Below are positions 1 to 5,270 of a DNA stretch of 7,288 nt, piece by piece; position 1 is the stretch's first letter, and every line of letters begins with the position of its first letter. Source of the stretch: an uncultured Burkholderiales bacterium (lineage in GTDB: Bacteria > Pseudomonadota > Gammaproteobacteria > Burkholderiales > Burkholderiaceae_E). The translations under genes were made by a program, and so were the position numbers. Under the pieces are notes generated by a model. That model had not been told where the DNA came from, did no database searches, and saw nothing but the letters and a program-made list of their open reading frames with translations. The stretch spans positions 1 to 7,288 of the forward strand of contig CAIUGQ010000091.1 of assembly GCA_903898725.1 (NCBI GenBank), given 5' to 3'.

Positions 1-55
1 CCCCCGCCGAGCGGTCCGGCTCGGGCGGCGGCGTCGGGGCACGCGGCGGCGACAT
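1..55 (-). CDS. possible 5' end of a downstream minus-strand gene (partial)
   Basis: An ATG on the minus strand at 55-53 opens a frame that stays open to the window edge and reads MSPPRAPTPPPEPDRSAG. It begins 13 bases after the stop codon of the ribonuclease gene, a spacing typical of an operon. No strong Shine-Dalgarno is visible; GCGGACGG just upstream is only a weak match. Eighteen Pro-rich codons are not diagnostic, and in DNA this GC-rich an open frame this short occurs easily by chance. From memory of gene order in Burkholderiales, shikimate dehydrogenase (aroE) often follows this type of ribonuclease gene; a proline-rich TonB-like protein would also fit the composition. Neither can be confirmed from what is visible. 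Confidence 0.35.
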   Translation of the reverse strand, partial: MSPPRAPTPPPEPDRSAG

Positions 56-68
56 GGTCCGTCCGCGC

Positions 69-2192
69 TCAGCCCGCGCCCGGTGGCGCGGTGTCGGTGG
101 CCGTGGGGTCGGTGGCCGGTGAGTCGTCGCCGGCGCCCTCGGCACCCTCTGTCGGGTCGGTACCGGCGGCCGCCTCGGGCACCCGCTCGGCCTCGGGTGG
201 GCCCGGAACCTCGTCGACGCCGTCCATCGGATCCTCGAGCTCCACCAGCTCGGTCTCCTCGGACACCTCCGGCGCGAACTCGACGAAGCGCGCCGCCACC
301 GACAGCTCGAGCAGGTCGGTCTCGCTCAGGTCGACGACGATGCGCCGGCCCGGCGCGAGCTGCATCGCCGGCAGCTCGGGCATGCGCACGTAGAGCGGCG
401 CGCGCGCCATGCGCACCAGCTCGTCGCGGACCACGACGGCCTCGAGCCGGCGCGAGGGCTGCTGCTCGACCCAGCGCAGGCACCAGTAGCGCTCCATGCG
501 CTGCTGGAACTCGGCATACGCCGCATAGCGCGCGTCGAACGACTGGATCACCGCGTACAGGTCGGCATCGTTGCCCTGGTAGGGCGGCGGCGTCCCGCCG
601 GCCACCGCGATCAGCTGGCGCTGGTTGACCAGGTCGACGTAGCGGCGCAGCGGCGAGGTCGCCCAGCCGTACTGCGCCACGCCGAGCCCCTGGTGAGGCT
701 GCGCATGCGTCGTCATGCGCACGCGCGCACCCGGGGCCTGCGCGCGATAGATGCCCGGCACGCGGTGGTCGGCGAGCAGTCCGCCCCAGGCCGAGTTCGC
801 GAGGATCATCAGCTCGGCCACGATGCGATCGAGCGGCGCGTCGCGGCGACGCTGGACGATCCGGACCGACTCGACGCCCTGCGGATCGCGCTCGACGTAG
901 AAGCTGAAGTCGACGCGGTTGCGGCCTTCGGGCTTGCCGCGCATGCGGTCGCGCTCGTCGGACAGGCCGAGCGTCAGGCGCCACAGCACGCGCAAGGCCC
1001 CGGCCTGCGGGAAGTCGGCGAGCGGATCGGGCGTGCCCGGCACCGGGTCGGCCAGCGCCTCCTCGGAGATCAGGTCGTCGAGGCGGTCGTGGCGCAGGTT
1101 CGCGGCGACGCGGATCCGCTCGACCCGGGTGTGGGTCGAGGACACGCGCCGACCGGTCTCGTCGAGGTCGGCGTACAGCGACAGCGCCGGCAGCACGCGT
1201 CCCGCCTCGAGCGAGAAGCGCTCGATGGGCAGGTCCGGCAGCATGGTGATCTTGTCGCCCGGCATGTAGACCGTCGACATCCGCTCGCGGGCGAGCTGGT
1301 CGAGCGCATCGCCCGGCGCGATCCCGATGCCGGGCGCGGCGATGTGCACGCCGACGCGCAGCCGGCCGTCGGGCAGGCGCTGCACCGACAGGCAGTCGTC
1401 GATCTCGGTGGTCGTGGAGTCGTCGATCGAGAACGGCTCGGCCTCGCACATCGGCAGGCCGGCGACCCGCTCGGCGAGCGCCTCGTCGAGCGGCGTCGGG
1501 TCCGGGTTGCCGAACCCGGTGCCCTGCGGGAACTGCTCGGCGAGGAAGCAGCCCATGTGCAGCGCCCGCGCATCGGCGAACGCGCCCGCCGACAGCAGCA
1601 CGCGGGCCGGCGGCGAGTGCGTCAGCGCACAGGCGCGGTCGAGCGCCTTCCACTCGGCGGCGTTCTTGTCGGGGCGCACCAGCAGCCGCGCGGCCTCGCG
1701 CCGGATCGGCTCGGGCGACTCGCCGTCGGCCAGCGCCTGCGCCCAGACCTCGATGCGGGCCGCCTGCTCCTTCTTGCGCTCGAGCGCGGCGAGTGCGGCG
1801 CGCAGCGTCTCGGGCGGCGCGGGCCGGTAGCGTCCGCGCCCCTTCCGATAGAAGTAGACCGGCGAGGCATGCAGGCGGAACAGCAGGCTGGCGGCCTCGA
1901 CCGGAGACGGCGCGTGCCCGTAGTAGTCGTCCGCCAAGGCGGCGAAGTCGAACTCGTCCTGCGGCGCGCATTCCCAGAGGAAGTCGAGGTCGATGCCCTC
2001 GGCGGCGCGGTGCGCCTGCTCGAGCAGCTCGAGCGGCGACGGCGACGGGAAGCGCAGGAACACCATCGAGGTCTTGACCTTCGTTCGCTTGCCGCTGGCC
2101 GCCTCGACCTGCAGGCTGGCGCCGGCATCGGAGAGGACGGTGCCGGCCTTGAAGGCGCCGTCTTCCTCGAACAGGACGTGGGTGCTCGCCAT
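69..2192 (-). CDS. RNB-domain exoribonuclease (RNase II/R superfamily)
   Basis: Predicted cytoplasmic, Mg-dependent 3'-to-5' exoribonuclease that degrades single-stranded RNA to nucleoside monophosphates. The 707-residue protein has an N-terminal region (about 1-50) typical of the proteobacterial/cyanobacterial-like RNB subtype, a helical linker region (about 51-245), the RNB catalytic domain (about 250-530), a probable S1-like RNA-binding domain (about 580-640) and an acidic Pro/Glu/Ala/Thr-rich tail (641-707). The metal-binding motif SIDDSTTTEIDD lies at 255-266: D257, D265 and D266 match Asp201, Asp209 and Asp210 of E. coli RNase II, while E263 stands where Asp207 would be. The second signature, TSPLRRYVD (512-520), carries the arginines of the active site. 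The ATG at 2192 is chosen because the protein then begins with the conserved ASTHVLFEEDG stretch; GGAAG lies 12 bases upstream, a weak ribosome site. A TATAAT stands about 50 bases upstream. It is not classical RNase R, which is longer and has cold-shock domains. The family is secure; the exact physiological substrate is not. Confidence 0.93.
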   Translation of the reverse strand: MASTHVLFEEDGAFKAGTVLSDAGASLQVEAASGKRTKVKTSMVFLRFPSPSPLELLEQAHRAAEGIDLDFLWECAPQDEFDFAALADDYYGHAPSPVEAASLLFRLHASPVYFYRKGRGRYRPAPPETLRAALAALERKKEQAARIEVWAQALADGESPEPIRREAARLLVRPDKNAAEWKALDRACALTHSPPARVLLSAGAFADARALHMGCFLAEQFPQGTGFGNPDPTPLDEALAERVAGLPMCEAEPFSIDDSTTTEIDDCLSVQRLPDGRLRVGVHIAAPGIGIAPGDALDQLARERMSTVYMPGDKITMLPDLPIERFSLEAGRVLPALSLYADLDETGRRVSSTHTRVERIRVAANLRHDRLDDLISEEALADPVPGTPDPLADFPQAGALRVLWRLTLGLSDERDRMRGKPEGRNRVDFSFYVERDPQGVESVRIVQRRRDAPLDRIVAELMILANSAWGGLLADHRVPGIYRAQAPGARVRMTTHAQPHQGLGVAQYGWATSPLRRYVDLVNQRQLIAVAGGTPPPYQGNDADLYAVIQSFDARYAAYAEFQQRMERYWCLRWVEQQPSRRLEAVVVRDELVRMARAPLYVRMPELPAMQLAPGRRIVVDLSETDLLELSVAARFVEFAPEVSEETELVELEDPMDGVDEVPGPPEAERVPEAAAGTDPTEGAEGAGDDSPATDPTATDTAPPGAG

Positions 2193-2240
2193 GGAACGCT
2201 GTGACTTCCGGTGACGCGGCCAGGCGCCGCCGAGCGGCCG

Positions 2241-2246
2241 ATTATA
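2241..2246 (-). promoter_or_regulatory. -10 element (TATAAT) for the ribonuclease gene
   Basis: The minus strand reads GGCTATAATCGG here, a perfect sigma-70 -10 hexamer in an otherwise very GC-rich region. Transcription would start near 2234, giving a leader of about 40 bases before the ATG at 2192. No recognisable TTGACA-like -35 hexamer is found 16-18 bases upstream, so activity may depend on an activator or on contacts other than the -35. Confidence 0.55.
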
Positions 2247-2258
2247 GCCAGTCGGCTA
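2245..2258. promoter_or_regulatory. inverted repeat between divergent promoters
   Basis: TAGCC-AGTC-GGCTA is a 5-bp-arm inverted repeat with a 4-base spacer. It overlaps the edge of the minus-strand TATAAT (2241-2246) and of the plus-strand TACACT (2257-2262), so both promoter cores read GGCTAnAnT outward from it. It could be an operator for a dimeric regulator or simply the consequence of two similar promoter cores facing apart. The arms are short, so chance is possible. Confidence 0.3.
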
Positions 2259-2262
2259 CACT
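2257..2262 (+). promoter_or_regulatory. candidate -10 element (TACACT) for the AIM24-like gene operon
   Basis: The plus strand reads GGCTACACTGCC, matching the -10 consensus at four of six positions including the key TA and final T. Transcription would start near 2269, leaving a leader of about 25 bases before the ATG at 2294. No good -35 hexamer is visible at the expected distance. The placement in the short divergent region is the main support. Confidence 0.35.
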
Positions 2263-2283
2263 GCCCGCCCCACTTCCCAGACC

Positions 2284-2288
2284 GGAGG
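2284..2288 (+). promoter_or_regulatory. Shine-Dalgarno GGAGG for the AIM24-like gene
   Basis: GGAGG is followed by five C residues and the ATG at 2294, an optimal spacing. It decides the start: an in-frame GTG at 2201 would add 31 residues, but it has no such site and the addition does not resemble the family N-terminus. Confidence 0.75.
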
Positions 2289-2293
2289 CCCCC

Positions 2294-3079
2294 ATGGCGA
2301 TGGATGTGATCGACTACCGGATCCAAGGCGGCGAGATGCAGTACGTCGAGGTCGAGCTCGACCCCGGCGAGGCGATGGTCGGCGAGGCCGGCAGCCTGAT
2401 GTACATGGAAGACGGCATCGCGCTCGACACCGTCTTCGGCGACGGCAGCGGCGGCGGTGGCGGCGGCCTGCTGGGCAAGCTGGTGGGGGCCGGCAAGCGG
2501 CTGCTGACGGGCGAGTCGCTGTTCACCTCGGTCTACGCCAACCAGGCGACGGTGCGCCGCAAGCTCGGCTTCGCGGCGCCCTACCCCGGCCGGATCCTCC
2601 CGATGGACCTCGCCGCGCTGGGCGGACGCGTCATGTGCCAGCGCGACGCGTTCCTGTGCGCGGCGCGCGGCGTCTCGCTGGGCATCGCCTTCCAGCGCAA
2701 GCTCGGCGCCGGCTTCTTCGGCGGCGAGGGCTTCATCATGCAGAAGCTCGAGGGAGACGGCCTGGCCTTCGTGCACGCCTGCGGCACCGTGATGGAACGG
2801 CGCCTCGCGCCCGGCGAACTGCTGCGGGTCGACACCGGCTGCGTCGTTGCCTACACCGACGGGGTCGACTTCGACGTCGAGTACGTCGGCAAGGTCAAGA
2901 CCGCGCTGTTCGGCGGTGAAGGCCTGTTCTTCGCGATGCTGCGCGGCCCCGGCACGATCTGGCTGCAGTCGCTGCCGTTCTCGCGCCTGGCCTCGCGCGT
3001 GTTCGCCGCCGCGCCGCAGAGCGGTGGCAGCCGCGAGCAGGGCGGACTGTCGGCACTGCTGGGCGGGGACCGGGATTGA
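2294..3079 (+). CDS. TIGR00266 / AIM24-family protein
   Basis: A 261-residue protein of the TIGR00266 family, related to the mitochondrial AIM24 domain; members are widespread in bacteria, adopt a beta-rich fold and have no established biochemical function. Family marks are visible in order: GEAGSLMYMEDGI (30-42), a glycine run (51-58) before LLGKLVGAGKRLLTGESLF, GFFGGEGFIMQKLEGDG (140-156), GGEGLFFAMLRGPG (207-220) and the hallmark TIWLQSLPFSRLA (221-233). Length is close to full for the family, and there is no signal peptide or transmembrane helix, so the protein is expected in the cytoplasm or peripherally at the membrane. The start follows from the strong GGAGG five bases upstream. The MFS gene begins 13 bases after the stop, suggesting co-transcription. 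The family call is secure; the role is unknown. Confidence 0.92.
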   Translation: MAMDVIDYRIQGGEMQYVEVELDPGEAMVGEAGSLMYMEDGIALDTVFGDGSGGGGGGLLGKLVGAGKRLLTGESLFTSVYANQATVRRKLGFAAPYPGRILPMDLAALGGRVMCQRDAFLCAARGVSLGIAFQRKLGAGFFGGEGFIMQKLEGDGLAFVHACGTVMERRLAPGELLRVDTGCVVAYTDGVDFDVEYVGKVKTALFGGEGLFFAMLRGPGTIWLQSLPFSRLASRVFAAAPQSGGSREQGGLSALLGGDRD

Positions 3080-3092
3080 GCGGGTCCGGCCG

Positions 3093-4280
3093 GTGAGTGC
3101 GGGCGAGCCCGCCCGCCTGCCCGCGTTCCTGTGGGCGCTGGCGCTCGGCAACCTCGTGGTGGGCACCGGCGGGTTCATGATCGGCGGCATCGTCGAGCCG
3201 CTGTCGCGGGCGCTCGGCACCTCGATCTCGACCACCGGCCAGCTGATGACGGTCTACTCGGCAGCCAACGCGGTCGCCGCGCCGCTGCTCGTCGCGCTGG
3301 CCGGCCGGTTCGATGCGCGCACCGTGCTCTGGGTCGCGATGCTGCTGCTGCTCGGCGCCAACACCGCCTCGGCGCTCGCCGCGACCTGGGGCGAGCTCGC
3401 GCTGGCGCGCGTCGCCATGGCCTGCGGCGCGGGCCTGTTCACGCCGACCGCGGCCGCGCTCGCGGTCGCGCTGGTGCCGCCCGCGATGCGTGGGCGGGCC
3501 CTGTCGGTCACCTTCGCCGGCATCGGCCTGTCGTACGTGATCGGGGTGCCGTTCGGGGCGTGGGCGGGCCTGTCGCGCTTCGGGTGGCCACTGGCGTTCT
3601 GGGGCGTGTCGGCGGCCGCGCTCGCGGTGCTCCTGCTGCTGCTGGCGCGCGCCCCGCGCGGCGTGCCGACCGCACCCGCCAGCCTCGCGGGCATCGGCCG
3701 CCTGCTGCGCGATCCGCGCATCGTCGGGGCGCTCGCGATCACCGGCGTGTACTTCGCGTCGATCTTCTCGATCTTCAGCTACGTCGGCGCGTTCCTGCGC
3801 GAGTACGCCGGCGTGCCCGCACCGATGATCGCCCCGGTGCTGGCGGGCTTCGGCGTCGCCGCGCTCGGCGGCACCTTCCTCGGCGGCACGCTCGCCGACC
3901 GCATCGGTCCGACGCGGCTGATGTATGCGATCTGCGCCGGCTTCCTGCTCGTGTTCGCCGCGATCGGCGCGCTGCCCGCGCAGACCGGCCCGGTGGTGGC
4001 GGCATTCCTGTGCTGGGGCGTGATCGGCTTCGCGTTCTATGCGGCCCAGCAGTCCCGCCTGGTGTCGATGGCGCCCCGCCAGGCCACCGCGGTGCTCGCG
4101 CTCAACGCCTCGATGATCTACGTCGGCACGGCCGCGGGCGCGGCGATCGGCGGTGCGGTCCTCGCGGCGGTCGGCCATCGGGGCCTGCCCGTCGTCTCGG
4201 CGCTGCTGATCGCCTGCGTGGCGGTGCTGGTGCGGGCGACCGAGGCGGGACCGCGGCCCGGCACGGCGGGCGAGGCCTGA
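3093..4280 (+). CDS. major facilitator superfamily transporter (DHA1/AraJ-like)
   Basis: A 395-residue inner-membrane secondary transporter with about 12 hydrophobic helices, typical of drug:proton-antiporter-like or sugar-efflux MFS proteins. Motif A appears between helices 2 and 3 as GRFDAR (71-76) and in the second half as GGTLADRIG (264-272). A motif-B-like RVAMACGAG (106-114) falls in helix 4 with its arginine at 106, and motif C, the antiporter signature, reads GIGLSYVIGVPFGAWAG (143-159) in helix 5; together these favour proton-driven export. The substrate cannot be deduced. The GTG at 3093 is the only reasonable start: it lies 13 bases after the preceding stop and places a short polar head before helix 1, whereas the next in-frame ATG (about 3177) would cut into helix 1. 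No clear Shine-Dalgarno precedes it, so translation may be coupled to the upstream gene. Confidence 0.9.
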   Translation: MSAGEPARLPAFLWALALGNLVVGTGGFMIGGIVEPLSRALGTSISTTGQLMTVYSAANAVAAPLLVALAGRFDARTVLWVAMLLLLGANTASALAATWGELALARVAMACGAGLFTPTAAALAVALVPPAMRGRALSVTFAGIGLSYVIGVPFGAWAGLSRFGWPLAFWGVSAAALAVLLLLLARAPRGVPTAPASLAGIGRLLRDPRIVGALAITGVYFASIFSIFSYVGAFLREYAGVPAPMIAPVLAGFGVAALGGTFLGGTLADRIGPTRLMYAICAGFLLVFAAIGALPAQTGPVVAAFLCWGVIGFAFYAAQQSRLVSMAPRQATAVLALNASMIYVGTAAGAAIGGAVLAAVGHRGLPVVSALLIACVAVLVRATEAGPRPGTAGEA

Positions 4281-4335
4281 CGCGCCGCGGTGCGCCGTGG
4301 CACAGTCGAGCCCCACGCCACCCGCGCTTCACACG

Positions 4336-5013
4336 ATGCTCGACGAGCTGTTCCCGCTGATCAAGGCCGTGCTGGTCGTGCCGCTCACGCTGCTGCCGAT
4401 CATCAATCCGCCGAGCGTCGCGCCGGTGTTCGTCGCCACGGTGGGCAACGATCGGGCGGTCGTCACGAGCCTGGCGCGGCAGGTCGCGATCAATGCGTTC
4501 TTCGTGGTCGCCGGCTCGCTGCTGATCGGCAGCTATGTGCTCGACTTCTTCGGCATCTCGCTGCCGATCGTGCGGATCGGTGGCGGCCTGCTGGTGGCGA
4601 GCGCGGGCTGGCGGATGCTGCACAGCCGCGAGGACGACGAGGTGCGGTCGGCGGCCGTGCTGCAGACGACCGCGCTGTCGAACGAGGCGCTGCAGAGGAA
4701 GAGCTTCTATCCGCTGACCTTCCCGCTGATGACCGGGCCCGGCACGATCGCCGCGGCGATCGCGCTCGGTGCGCAGATTCCCGGCTCGCCGATCCTCTAT
4801 CTGGCCCATGCGACCACCGCCGTCGTGGGCGCCGCGCTGACCGCAGGGGTGATCTACCTGTCGAACCGCCACGCCGGCGCCATGCTCGGCCGCCTCGGTC
4901 CGCTGGGCACGCTGGTGATGATGCGGCTGGCCGCGTTCATCCTGCTGTGCATGGGGCTCGACATCCTGTGGACCGGATGGCTCGAGCTGAACGCGGTGCC
5001 GCGCGGCAACTAG
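4336..5013 (+). CDS. MarC-family integral membrane protein
   Basis: A 225-residue six-helix inner-membrane protein of the MarC family (UPF0056). The founding member was once linked to multiple antibiotic resistance in E. coli, but later work removed that link; the function is unknown. Family marks: the INP motif near the end of helix 1 (23-25), RIGGGLLVASAGWRML (80-95) and the strongly conserved FPLMTGPGTI (129-138) opening the second half. Hydrophobic segments lie at about 6-26, 47-67, 77-93, 131-149, 157-177 and 193-213. I choose the ATG at 4336 because it begins directly before helix 1, as family members do. A GTG at 4297 would add 13 polar residues and leave only 16 bases after the MFS gene; neither start has a Shine-Dalgarno. 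It is the last gene of the probable AIM24-like/MFS/MarC operon, with a hairpin shortly after its stop. Confidence 0.9.
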   Translation: MLDELFPLIKAVLVVPLTLLPIINPPSVAPVFVATVGNDRAVVTSLARQVAINAFFVVAGSLLIGSYVLDFFGISLPIVRIGGGLLVASAGWRMLHSREDDEVRSAAVLQTTALSNEALQRKSFYPLTFPLMTGPGTIAAAIALGAQIPGSPILYLAHATTAVVGAALTAGVIYLSNRHAGAMLGRLGPLGTLVMMRLAAFILLCMGLDILWTGWLELNAVPRGN

Positions 5014-5037
5014 GCCCGCAGGCCCGGACCGGCGTGC

Positions 5038-5067
5038 CGGTCGCGCGACGCGCGACCGCTTCTGTTT
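5038..5067 (+). terminator. candidate intrinsic terminator after the MarC gene
   Basis: CGGTCGCGC - GAC - GCGCGACCG forms a perfect 9-bp GC-rich stem with a 3-base loop (5038-5058), followed by CTTCTGTTT. The tract is T-rich rather than pure T, so termination may be partial. The position, 25 bases after the MarC stop and well before the lipoprotein gene, suits the end of the upstream operon. Confidence 0.55.
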
Positions 5068-5257
5068 CGCTCGACCGCTTCACGGCTCGAGCCCTCGCTC
5101 GTCCGGGCTAACGCGCATCCATCGATTCGCGCGGAATCCAGGTCGCGCAAGCGGGGCCGCGTCCTCGTGCCCGAGTATCCGTCCCGACCAGCCCGACACG
5201 ACAGGCGGTGGCGTAGGGCCGCTGCGCGGCGACGCGGATCGACCGCAACCGGGCATC
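5068..5257. other. intergenic leader region without a recognised signal
   Basis: Between the candidate terminator and the ribosome binding site of the lipoprotein gene I see no convincing coding frame, RNA gene or sigma-70 promoter. The lipoprotein gene must have a promoter here if the upstream hairpin terminates, but no hexamer pair near TTGACA/TATAAT with proper spacing is visible. Confidence 0.5.
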
Positions 5258-5266
5258 AGGGAGAGG
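5258..5266 (+). promoter_or_regulatory. Shine-Dalgarno AGGGAGAGG for the lipoprotein gene
   Basis: A purine-rich stretch with two overlapping anti-16S matches (AGGGAG and GAGAGG) ends four bases before the ATG at 5271. It fixes the start just ahead of a lipoprotein signal peptide and suggests efficient translation. Confidence 0.75.
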
Positions 5267-5270
5267 CCTC

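Noticed and set aside
693..2204. 503-codon plus-strand open frame opposite the ribonuclease gene
   Set aside because: It is antisense to a well-supported RNB protein; the translation is rich in Arg, Ala, Gly and His with no domain, as expected of a GC-rich shadow frame.
2201..2293. GTG at 2201 as an upstream start for the AIM24-like gene
   Set aside because: It would place the promoter-like region inside the coding sequence, and the 31 extra residues do not match the family. ATG 2294 has GGAGG at ideal spacing.
1622..3235. 537-codon minus-strand frame spanning the divergent intergenic region
   Set aside because: It crosses the promoters and lies antisense to the AIM24-like gene and out of frame with the ribonuclease; no family resemblance.
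2895..4316. 473-codon minus-strand open frame opposite the MFS gene
   Set aside because: The sense strand encodes an MFS protein with intact motifs; the antisense product is highly charged low-complexity sequence.
3131..4872. Further long frames on both strands over the MFS and MarC genes
   Set aside because: All give Arg/Ala/Gly-rich products lacking membrane helices, while the chosen frames encode clear membrane proteins.
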